Of a DNA stretch of 64,000 nucleotides, positions 1-9,340 are shown piece by piece (position 1 is the stretch's first letter; every line of letters begins with the position of its first letter). The stretch lies in the NCBI GenBank assembly GCA_024345305.1, contig BRON01000002.1:1860001-1924000 (forward strand), written 5' to 3'. The position numbers and the translations under genes were made by a program. The stretch is from Mrakia gelida (taxonomy: Eukaryota; Basidiomycota; Tremellomycetes; Cystofilobasidiales; Mrakiaceae). The notes beneath the pieces were generated by a model. That model saw nothing but the letters and a program-made list of their open reading frames with translations, was not told the DNA's origin and did not search any database.

Positions 1-211
1 CCGACTGGGAGAAAGCGAAGACTCAGACCGAGTGCTTGGACTACCTGTTCGAGGTTCGTTGACTCCATCTCGTCGTCCAGGGCGAGAGAACGCGTCGCGA
101 GTTCGCGACTGACGCGTGTGTTTTCCTTTGTCGTTGTTCTTTTGGTTGGGACAGATCGCGGTCAAGATGAAGACCTTGGGTGTTCCTACTGTTTTGGAGA
201 GCTACCCTTAG
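1..211 (+). CDS. 3' end of an unidentified protein gene
   Basis: Two exons of a gene entering from the left edge can be read. The first ends in the residues CLDYLFE just before a GTTCGT donor. An intron with a CTGAC-type branch site and a clean TTGGGACAG acceptor follows, and the last exon encodes IAVKMKTLGVPTVLESYP and a TAG at 209-211. The exon-intron logic and C/G-ending codons match the other genes here. About 35 residues are visible, too few to assign a family, and I do not recognise them. Confidence 0.5.
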
Positions 212-1036
212 ATGAGATGGTCTTGGGAGGAGTCATCGAACTAGAGACTGCTCGTGAGCTCTTCGAGTGAGTTGTCGAACGATAACGACGACTCGTGAGA
301 CCCAGAAAGACGCCAAAAATCCGAAGATCGCGTAGATAACTGTCGCCTCCATCTCGATCAAAGGCCAAGTTGGTCGTGAGGTCGACCAGGGTGCGGACGG
401 AGGCAAAGGAGCTCGACTCGAAAGCGACTCCTCTATTTCGAGAGCTCAACAGCTCAGCGCCTTCGACTCCCATCTTCGCCCAGCGATTCAGCTTCACAGA
501 AAGCTTTCCCTTTCTTTCCTTCGTGAGTCCGATAGCTCCCTCCTCATTCTCATCGCCGAATCATCTCAGAAGTGAATCAAAGGCAGCCTGGGGGTCGGCC
601 GAGAGGGAAGAAAACCAGGAAGGTTGGAAGGAGGCCTCGTCCTTGAGCTTCGTTGTCCAAACTTTGGCTCTCCTACCTCCCATCCTCCACCCACGATCTT
701 CCAGCTGCTTCTGTGAGAGAACAGGAGGATGATCTGGATAGAGAGGACCCAAAGAGCTGACCTTTTCTTCTCCTTTGCCTTCAGATCTCGTATTTTTGAG
801 CTCGAGAAGCCGACGTCACCCAGAAGCTCCTTCCTCATCTTTCCCTCCCATCTCAGCACCTCGTCCAAGTCAGATCTATACCTAGCAACCCTTCTCGATA
901 CCTGTGAGTAGGTAGACTTGTCCTTCTCAAAGCTGTTCAGCATGAAAAATGCGGCAGTCTCGCTCTCTTCGCTCCAGGCGGCTTCTCCTTTGTTTCGCTG
1001 ACCTCGCTTCGTCTCGTCACCTCGTCGCCTCCTCAG
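212..1036. other. Unresolved stretch with competing reading frames on both strands
   Basis: No single gene model fits. On the plus strand there are intron-like signals: GTGAGT near 257, 518 and 904, and CTGAC plus pyrimidine tract plus CAG ending near 783 and at 1036. There are also coding-like pieces, for example an exon at about 799-903 that can splice in frame to 1037. On the minus strand, 566-943 stays open and encodes a charged helical segment (around DLDEVLRWEGKMRKELL), and 561-752 encodes another plausible segment ending DSLLR. The plus pieces may be 5' exons of the dolichol kinase gene or a separate short gene. Confidence 0.4.
233..352 (-). CDS. Possible small single-pass membrane microprotein (39 aa)
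   Basis: An ATG-to-stop reading frame of 39 codons starts at 352 and ends with TGA at 233-235. It begins MEATVIYAIFGFLASFW and has a hydrophobic stretch of about 20 residues, followed by a basic, polar tail (RQLTRRAHEQ). That resembles tail-anchored or small mitochondrial/ER membrane proteins. It could equally be an exon of a longer minus-strand gene, or chance on the strand opposite a plus-strand exon, because the plus frame through 338-520 also has a coding-like codon pattern. No family is recognised. Confidence 0.22.
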   Translation of the reverse strand: MEATVIYAIFGFLASFWVSRVVVIVRQLTRRAHEQSLVR

Positions 1037-4000
1037 AATATCCTTCCAGGCCCCCTTCTACAACACCCTCCTTCGCTCTCTTCATACCCCGAAACTACTA
1101 GGCACCCTCACCTTTTTCGCCATCCCTTCGCAACATCGCAAAACTGGCGTCCTCAACCCGCTCAACTCCTTCCCCTCCTCCTCCCTCCCTCTCTCCCAAA
1201 CCTCGTCGCCTTTCTCGAGACCACGGACACCACTCGAACTCCCTCCACAACCGCATACCCTCGCCGACTCCCTCTTCAGCTTCCACGAACCAATCGACCT
1301 CCTCGTCCACTCGGGAAAAGCGACGAAGATTCTCGACAGAAAGGAAGGGGAGTCCGGCTCCGTCGACCACAACCGTCACGGGCGTCAGGAGGAGAGGAGG
1401 GCTGAGAGATGGATACGAAAAGGAACATACCGGCAGGACTGCTGGGGGAGGGAAGACGTATACTGGATTCGGGGTCGGAATCGCAGAGAGCAGTAGTGCG
1501 GCTGGAGCAGAGGAGTCGAGCACGTCGGAAGAGGAGGAGGAGGAACCATCACCCATCCGCGACGCTCCCAGTCGGATCTCTTCTTCAGGACCTCCCGACG
1601 TCGGATCTCTCGACAAATCAGATCCCCTCGTCGGCGTCCCAAACTCCACTCCTGCCTCCTCGAACGCTCGCTTCCCAAACAACCAACCCATCAACGCGTT
1701 CTCCAACCTCCAGAACTCGACAAGCCGACGATCCCTTTCGCCAGCTTCCATCCTCGTACCCTCGGAATCGTCGAGGACGTCCCCAAATCTACGATCCAGG
1801 AGTCTTCCAGGCTCTCATCACCATCACCACCACCACCATCATGGCGCTTCGGTTCCGACGACCCCTACCCTCCTCCCGATCGGCCTTCAATTAATCGTCT
1901 TCGGTTCAGCTTGGGACTTTGGGAAGCTCTCGAGGAACGTGCTGGAGAATAGTCTGGTGGTGGGAGCCGTGCTGGGAGGAGTGGCGTTGCTGGTGAAGAG
2001 AGGAGGTTCGAAGGATCTTGTCGGAGCTTTGGGTTCGTTCGTTTCTGATATTTCCCGCTCACCTTTCGTTTCGCTGACCTTGGTTTTACTCTCACCTTCC
2101 AGAGATCCTCGTTTCCATGACCCTCAGTCTCGTCTACGTCTTCCTTCGGTACTCTCCAAGTCACAAACATCCAGCCACCTCGCCCACGCCAACCTCCTCA
2201 GCCTCGTCTTCCTCTCGAGGAGGACGCGTCGGAACTCCTCACACTTCCTCCAACCTCAACCCAGCGTCTACTTCTGGCTCCTCAGCCTCCCAAGGGATCG
2301 ATGCCCGGAGTGGCTCAAGAGGCTTCGTCTGGGGAACGGATGGACGCGACTACCGAGAGAGTCGAGACGACGGAGCTCTCACGGCCCTTCTCTTCGGACC
2401 CCTCCTCGCCGTCTCCCTCCTCATCACAACCCTTCGCCAACTCGACGCTCCAACGCTCGATAGCGCACTCCCCTCCACATCCTGGCTCGTCGAACCACCG
2501 ATGATCCTCCTCTCCCAACCCTCGCTTGACGGATCGACCACCACCGCCGCAACGGGAGGATCCGCTCTCCACGCTCGAATAGCTCTCGAAGCCCTCGCCA
2601 AGTCGCGTCGTTCCATGGTCTCGCTCTCAACGGTCATCGCCACCGTCGTTCTCATCTCTCTCATCGCGTCTCGGTTCGCAGAAGTCGTTCACGCTCGACG
2701 AGGGAGCGACGCGTCCGAGATTGGAGGTGCGGAGGGGACGACGAGAGCTACGAGTCAGAAGGAGAAGGAGAGGGAGAAGTGGTGGTTGCCGAAGAGCGAG
2801 TGGAAGAGGACGGGGAGAGTGACGGTGTTTGCGTTCGCTGTTAGTTTCTTGATGGGATGGCTGAAGGCGGGGATGAAGAAGTGGGATTGTCCGATCTGGG
2901 AAGGTGAGTCTTCGTTCGCTTGCCCGGAACGTCGATTGAGCGTCGCTGACTTCCTTTGTTTCCTCTTCAGATCTGAGCGTACTCGACGTCGCCCTCGCAT
3001 CCCTCTTCCATCAATTCTCGATGTACGTCTGTGTCAGACTGGCGAGAAGAGGGTTCACCCTCGGAGAGCTCGGAATCGTCGCTCAGTTCTCGACTGGACT
3101 GTTCATGGAGACCGTCAATCTCACTCGGGCCAAGGTTCGTCCATCCCTCTCCTTCACCCCCGTAGCAGAACCACAACTGACTCGACTCTCTTCCTTTTCC
3201 AGATCTCGTTCGACTTCCTCACCTTCCTCTCGACCTCCTATGTCCAAACCTACCGACTCCCCACCCCTCTCCTCATCTTCCAACTCGCTCTCCTCCCCGG
3301 ATCCTTCCTCACAGGGATCCTCCTCTCGCCCCTCCTCGTCCTCTCTCGATACATCTCCCAAAAGCCCGTCCATCGCCTTCGTTTCCCCGAAGAGAAGACC
3401 CTTCATCGTCGCTACCTCGCCGCTGGATTCTACTTCGGAACGATCGTCATCGTCGGTGGAGGAGTTGGGATGTGGACGAAGTGGCAGCTAGGGTGGAGAG
3501 ATCCGTGGGTTTGGGTGATCTGGTGGATGATGGACGGTCAGCGATGGTGGAGTCGACCGATGCTGCTCGCGTACTGGGGAGTTTTGGCGGTGATCAGTGT
3601 GGGAGGATGGGAGATGCAGCTGGCCAAGTCGAAGAAGAGCAGAAACAGACCTTGGGTGACTGTTGGAGGACCGAATCGAAGCGTCATGGTCGTACCGTCG
3701 TCGGGAGGAGGAGGAGGAGGAAGCAGTCGAACGGGAGTCGTCGTCGAGGAGAAGCCATCGTCGTCGAACTCGAACGCGTCGAACGCCGCTGGAGGAGGAG
3801 CAGCTGGACTCGTCCTTTCTCCTACCTCGTCGACCTTCCCTCCCGAAGCAGGCCAGTCCTACCCTTACTCGGCGACCAACATGATGGAACGCGTCCCAGT
3901 CCTCAGTCTCAACGGTCGAAGGAAGTTCTTCCACGGTCTCGCCGTTCTCATGTTCGTTCCTGGGATCTACGTCGATGTGAGTGCCCCATCTCGCCCTTCT

Positions 4001-4805
4001 CTCATCTGTCTCTCCCTTAGTTGACCATCTACCTCGACGTTCGCAGCCCGCCTTCTCGCACGTCGCGTTCTCGGTCGCCTTCGCCTTCTTCGTCTTCGCC
4101 GAATACGTTCGCTACTTCGCCCTCTACCCCTTCGGAGCCGTCGTCCATCTCTTCCTCAACGAGTTCCTCGACCACAAGGATTCGGGAACCGCCATCCTCA
4201 GTCACTTCTACCTTCTCACGGGGTGTGCGACCGGACTTTGGTTGGAGAGGTGAGTTTTCGACGCGTCGGACTTCGTCCCGTCTCGCTCGTGGACTGACTC
4301 TCGGTTCTTCTTCCGTTCGTCCCTCTCAGCCCTTCACCGATACTCTCCTACATTGGAGTCTTGTCCCTAGGGATCGGAGATGCTATCGTGAGTTCGCTTT
4401 GTTCTCGGCGGCGCTCGTTCGAACGAGACCTGACCTCCTCTTCCCTCGACTTGTTCTAGGCTTCCATCGTCGGCCGTCGCTTCGGCAAGATCCGCTGGTC
4501 AGCCTCCTCAGGCAAGACCGTCGAGGGAAGCATCGCCTTCTTCGTTGGAGTCTTCGTTCCAGCTTTAGCGTTGCAGCTCTTCGGAATCATCGACACTCTC
4601 GCTGTTCGTCCCAACGTCCTTTCTCTTCGCTCTGTCTTCCTTTCGCTGACTAACTACTCTCTTCTTTCTCTTACGCGGTATCCAGCACGCCAAATTCGCC
4701 CTAACCGTCGTCCTCTCCTCCCTCCTGGAAGCCTGGTCGTGCCAGAACGATAATCTAGTCATCCCCGTCTTCGCTTGGTCTGTTGGGAGTTTGTTGGGAG
4801 TTTGA
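1037..4805 (+). CDS. SEC59: Dolichol kinase (5' end unresolved)
   Basis: The product phosphorylates dolichol with CTP at the ER membrane, giving the lipid carrier needed for N-glycosylation, O-mannosylation and GPI anchors. The C-terminal half carries the family signature: GDAIASIVGRRFGKIRW followed by SGKTVEGSIAF, then the ending QNDNLVIPVFAW, spread over exons from about 3880 to the TGA at 4803-4805. Many hydrophobic segments precede it, starting near 1860 (LLPIGLQLIVFGSAW), as expected for a polytopic enzyme. The roughly 200-residue N-terminal part is disordered and Ser/Pro-rich and contains nine consecutive histidines (1816-1842). Introns are clear at about 2029-2100, 2905-2970, 3136-3202, 3975-4046, 4250-4328, 4389-4459 and 4603-4684. 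The start is not settled: 1037-1380 reads best in one frame and 1487 onward in the next, which a weak intron at 1384-1486 could explain. There is no in-frame ATG upstream within the first clear exon. Confidence 0.85.
1816..1842 (+). repeat. Poly-histidine codon run in the SEC59 N-terminal region
   Basis: Nine consecutive His codons, mixing CAT and CAC, lie in the disordered N-terminal part of the dolichol kinase reading frame and are flanked by Ser and Gly codons. The mixed codons mean it is not a pure trinucleotide repeat at DNA level. Histidine runs are common in disordered regions; no function is inferred. Confidence 0.8.
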
Positions 4806-4930
4806 TCTGTATGCCTCTCATCTTGCTTCTCTCTCAAAAGCCAAACGTTTCGTAGAGAAACGTTCATTACTAACATATCGTCGTCAAAACCCACTAAAAC
4901 TACTCTCCCCTCTCGTCGTCGAGCGCTTGC

Positions 4931-7454
4931 TCAAGCGGCCATCTCCTTCCACCACTTCTCCCCTCCCTTGCCGACCAAAGCCTCCATCCCGTCGAGACTG
5001 ATGGACTTGGGTCGCTCAATGGGCAAGCCGAGAGCTCGATCCCAGACGAGTTGAGAGACGCAGCCCATGGCTGCGAAGGGCGAAGAAGAAGGAGGAGGGT
5101 CAGCGACGTTCGACGGCGACGCGATGGACGAGGGGAGTTCGAAGGCGAGACTCACCTCTCGATACTCCAAACACGACGGTGTAAGCCTCCATCTCCTTCA
5201 TTCCGAGGTGGTACAGAACACCTCCTGAGATCGAGTCGACGTTGGGGAAGGGGTTGGCTGTCTTTCCGTGGGCGGTGAGGACCTGGAGGAAGACGAAAGA
5301 AAAGTCAGTTAACGTTGATCTTCATCGAAACGCGAGCGAAAAAGCGAGTTGGAGTTTAACTTACCTCTGGAACGACTCGGGACAGAGCGAGGATGAGGTT
5401 GATGAGCTTCGAAGCCCCGAACTGCTCAGGCGACGCGATGATGAAGTCCTCGAGGGCCTTGAAGCGAGGGTCAGGTCGTCGGAGGACGGCGTGTCCGTAT
5501 CTGCGTACGTGCGAGAGAGAAGGTGGGGATCAGATTCAGACAAAAAGCTCTCTCTTTCGTTCGAGTCGACAGAGCACAGAAAAGCGAGTGACTCACCCAG
5601 GGATGACCTTTCCGAGCTTGAGGTGCCTCCAGAGGTAAGCCTTGAGCTCAGCGTCGGTGGGGTCGGTGATGTTGTGTCGGCTGAGGTTGTACTCCTGCAT
5701 CTCGAGAAGGAAGCGAAGGACCTCTTGGTTGGCGAGACTGGACGTGAAGTGAAGAAAGCGATGCGTCGAAGTCGTCAGTACTTGCGAAGTTCGAAAGAGG
5801 TGACGGAGAGAGAGGGATCAACGTACCCGTGAAGGGGTCCAGCGAGACCAGCAAGGGCAGCACTAGGGAAAAGAAAGATGGAAAGGACGCAGCGTGAGTT
5901 GGACGAGAAACGAGAAAGAAGAAGGACGGACGGAGAAACGCGACGAACGCGTAAGACTGGAAAGGGTTCGAAAGCGCCGATCCTACGAGATGGCAAGCGT
6001 GAGCCGAAACGTTTCCACCTTCGTGATCCGAGTGGAGGGTGATGTAGAGCTTGAGGTACTTCTCGAACGCGGCTCGCGACTCGGTTTTGATCGGGATGAG
6101 AGCGGAGAGTTGGGTCGAGAAGTTGCCTGTGCGAACGAACGAACGAGACGCAAACGGCTTAGAAAAGGAAGGGGTAGGTAGACGAGGTGCAAGGATGGAT
6201 GATGATGGACTTACCTATGAGATCACCCTCGCCTGCTGGGATGACGGGAAGTTCTGAGTCCTTGTAGTAGACGTTTCGGAAGATTCGAGCGGAGAGGTTG
6301 GGGAGTTTGGCGACGAGGTCGAGAGAGTCTTCGAGGGTGGATCGCCAGTACTCAGTCCTGATAACGAGATGGATAAGGAAGATCAGATGCTGGTTGCGGA
6401 GATTCGGGGTCCGCATTTGAAACGAGAATCGCGAGAGAGGAGGGGGGGGGGGGGGGGGGGGGGGGGGAGGGAACGACGCGACTCGTGAAACTCACTTGAG
6501 GAGACCCTCTTCTGACGAGTAGAGCTCCGTGAACTTGGACTTCTCAGAGAGGAGAGTGGACCCAATCTGGAGCTGAGCCATAGGATGAAGAGTCCGAGGA
6601 AGTCTGCGAACGCGACGTGAGGAAACGCGAGGAGATGGCAAAACGAATGAGCTTCTGACGTCTTCCTCGACACTGCACCCCTTCCATCACCTCTCGTTCG
6701 TGTAAGACTCACGCATCGATGACCTTCTCGACCTCCGGTCCGAGAGCACTCCTGGCGATGAGATCCTGGCTGAACTCTTTGGCCTCCTCGGCAGACGGGA
6801 TCTTCGCGGTGAGGAGGTAGAAGAACATGGCTTCCGGTTGAGGTTCGGGGAGTTTGGGGAGGAGTTCTGGGAGGGAGAGACCGTGGAATCGACTGTAGAG
6901 TAGACCGTCCAAGAAAGAAAGAGAGAAAGGTGAGCTCGAGAACGGAAATGATCGGAGGAGCGGACGGAGGGAGGGAGGGGAGGAGGAGATGGTGAGCTTG
7001 CTTACATTCCCTCGTTCGCATCGAGACTACTACCTTCCCAGAGCAAAGTCGTGAGTCCTCGAGCTCCTCCAAGGACTGCCCCAACGCTACTAGCCTGACC
7101 GATGGGGTGGGGGGCGTAGTTCTTCTTCTACGAGGACCGAGAGAGGGAAGGCAACGCGAGCAGAGGTGAGCTTCGATTCGATTCCCTCCTCCACTTCTCT
7201 CGCCCTTGAGCAGATGAAACGTTTACGTACCAGGAAAGAGAGTCGAGCTCTTTTGGATTCGATAGATTCCTCGAGAGCTGAGATGAGAGCCTGGAAAGCG
7301 ATGGGGAGGAACAGGAAGAAGAGTGATGAGCTCGCCGGAACGACAGCTAGCCGGAGGAGAGAGACGACGAGCTCACCTTGCTCGAGTGTCGTCTGGAGAC
7401 GGTGAGGAGGGGTTGAGAGATTCGAAGGGAGGAGATGGCGGATCGGGAGAACAT
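4931..7454 (-). CDS. CIT1: Citrate synthase, mitochondrial
   Basis: The enzyme condenses acetyl-CoA and oxaloacetate to citrate in the matrix, the entry step of the TCA cycle. The first exon (start 7454) encodes [15 protein letters not shown] and then SRRHSSK, a basic, Ser-rich mitochondrial presequence without acidic residues. Core family blocks follow: [63 protein letters not shown], then [13 protein letters not shown] with the catalytic His, and the C-terminal [16 protein letters not shown]. The product is about 460 residues, normal for the family, and is split by about 10 introns. It ends KEMAA, so there is no peroxisomal targeting tripeptide, favouring the CIT1-type rather than a peroxisomal isoform. 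One intron carries a run of 26 G. The gene is divergent from SPC24 and convergent with SEC59 (125 bp between stops). Confidence 0.95.
6442..6467. repeat. Homopolymer run of 26 G in a CIT1 intron
   Basis: Twenty-six consecutive G on the plus strand (C on the coding strand), flanked by GAGAGAGGA and AGGGAACGA, lie within an intron of citrate synthase. On the transcribed RNA this is a poly-C tract, which may act as part of the pyrimidine-rich region. Exact length is uncertain in any assembly because homopolymers are error-prone. Confidence 0.9.
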
Positions 7455-7705
7455 GTCTGAGGATTTTTAGGCTGTGGTGGTTGGGGCCTAAAACTCGAAG
7501 GGAGGAAGGTCGAAAGACGGGTCAAGTCGCGGAGGAGGGATGAACGAGCTCAAGCTTCGGATCAGCTGAGCTGCTTCTCGAAGGTGGCTTCGACGCGACT
7601 CTCTTTGGCTCCCTCCTTCTCCCCGACATCCACCCCAATTTTTCACTTTCCACTCCCACCTCTCCCCTCTCAACCCTCCCAACTCCAACCTACCACAACC
7701 AAACG
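7455..7705. promoter_or_regulatory. Shared divergent promoter of CIT1 and SPC24
   Basis: The 251 bp between the two start codons must hold both promoters and 5' UTRs. It contains a CT-rich stretch just upstream of SPC24, common before fungal start codons. I could not identify a specific transcription-factor site. Confidence 0.6.
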
Positions 7706-8740
7706 ATGTCAGCTTCAGAGTGGACCGAGCCCATGTGAGCTCACACCTCTGACCCTTCCTTCGGTTGAGCTCGAGCTGACCTTCCTTCTCCTTCTTCCCT
7801 TCGTTTCGCTAGACCGGTTCTGAGGAATGTGATTCCTCTCATGTCGACAGCGGAGGATATCGAGTTCGTTACCGAGACTGATCGTACTATGCGAGAAAGG
7901 GAGGAGGAACGAAGCAAGGAGTTTGATCAGGTTCAACAAGACCTGAGAGGTCAGTTCACACCTTTCCCTTCCTTCCCTCCTCTCCTCTCCTCTCCCTCTT
8001 CCCATGCTTCCATCCGCCTTCCCTCCTCCTCTCCTGCTCCTCTCATACTGACATGCGGCACACCTACTTCTTCTTCGCTCCACTAGTCCTTTCGCGTAAA
8101 CTGAAATCGTCCCAGTCCCAAGCTGTCCGCAAAGCCAACCACCCTTCCGAACAACAACATCGAGAAACCGTCCAGCAGCTCGACAAGTCAAAGTTCGCCC
8201 TCGGCAAGAACATCAACGAGAAGCAGACTGCTTCAGCCAAGATGGAGAACGAGCTCGAGATGCTCAAGGAGGAGTTTGAGGAGCTCACGAGGGAGAAGGA
8301 GGATTGGAATCGAGGTGGGACTGAAGCGGATGAGCTCGATGGAGAAGCGTGAGTCCCTCCTTCTTCTCTCCTTCTTATCTCGTCCCTCGCCCTCTTTCGA
8401 CTCACTCGAGGGAATGAGCATCTCATATGGGCTCAAGCCACTGCGTGGATGGGTCTCCCTGATCCAAGACGAAGGGCACGAGCAGCTTCGTTCGAGGGTG
8501 TTCTCTCGAGCTCAAGCTGACCTTTCCCTCCCTTCCCTCCTCAGCCTTCGTCTAAAGCTCAACCACTCCCTCGGCTACTCCCTCATCCGCTCCACCGACG
8601 CTCCTTACGACCCTACTAAGATCCTCGTCCGAAACGACGCCGTCCCCAACGTCCAGAGTCTACCACTGCCCACGGAGGAGGACGACAAGAAGAGGGCTGA
8701 GTTCGCGGATCGTTTGTGGGCGTTGACGGAGGCTGCTTGA
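7706..8740 (+). CDS. SPC24: Kinetochore protein Spc24
   Basis: Spc24 pairs with Spc25 to form the inner end of the NDC80 complex, which links kinetochore chromatin to microtubules. Four exons give a protein of about 205 residues, the usual size. The N-terminal two thirds form a coiled coil, with heptad-like charged residues from TDRTMREREEERSKEFDQ through KMENELEMLKEEFEELTRE. The short C-terminal globular part begins ALRLKLNHSLGYSLI, matching the family pattern in which a leucine-rich LRLKLYRSLG-type motif starts the RWD-like fold. The ATG at 7706 opens MSASEWTEPM directly before a GTGAGC donor, and the TGA is at 8738-8740. Assignment rests on coiled coil plus this motif, since Spc24 sequences diverge fast. 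Confidence 0.8.
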
Positions 8741-9340
8741 TCGAGGTCGTTTCTCTTGGGTTCCAGTTTCTGCTTTGGATGTTGTAGGGTCTAGGTTTGG
8801 GTCGCTTTAGAGGATACGATCGTGTACTTGTGCGAGGAAGAGCAGCGAGGACGAGACGCGTCGAACCTTGAAAGTCAAGCCGAGCGAGCTTTCCTTCTCG
8901 GGAGCTCACGCTCTCCTCCTCCTTCGCTCTCAACGACGTCGACCTCTCTATGTACACCAAACTCTTGCCTCTCGCCTTTCCACGCAAGCAGGCCTCCCAC
9001 CCTTATTCTCGCACAGCGCCAAAGGAATCGGGTCATGGCTGCTTGCTCTGATTCAGGAACACACCCCTCTTAGCCCCAGAAGGAGAGGCACGTCCCCTAA
9101 GAGCACCGATCCCCTCACCAAAGCAGACCTTTCGATTCAAACCCTCAACCACGACCTTGCTCCTTCTCACCTCTTCTTCCTTTCTATACGAAGATCGCTC
9201 GCTCTTCATTCGTGGCAAGCTCTACAAGAAGGACGATCTCAACAACACTCTTCAGCCCTCGCCTCCCCTCCTTGAACCTCCTTTCCCCCCACCGCCTCAC
9301 CCGCCTCGCCCCCCTTCACCTCTCGCAACGAGCAGCAGAC
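8741..9340. other. Intergenic, SPC24 3' side and kinase promoter/leader
   Basis: This 600-bp stretch lies between two genes on the same strand. It holds an open frame at 8868-9275, but that has no intron structure, no recognisable domain and mixed codon use, so I do not call it. The last 150 bp before the kinase start are rich in CT and CCCCC tracts, typical of fungal 5' leaders. Confidence 0.5.

Noticed and set aside
1098..1751. 217-residue minus-strand open frame over the SEC59 N-terminal region
   Set aside because: Low complexity, antisense to a plus-strand frame that joins smoothly to SEC59; no splice signals on the minus strand.
8868..9275. Open frame of 135 residues between SPC24 and the kinase
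   Set aside because: No domain, no introns, position in the likely kinase leader; codon use not like neighbours.
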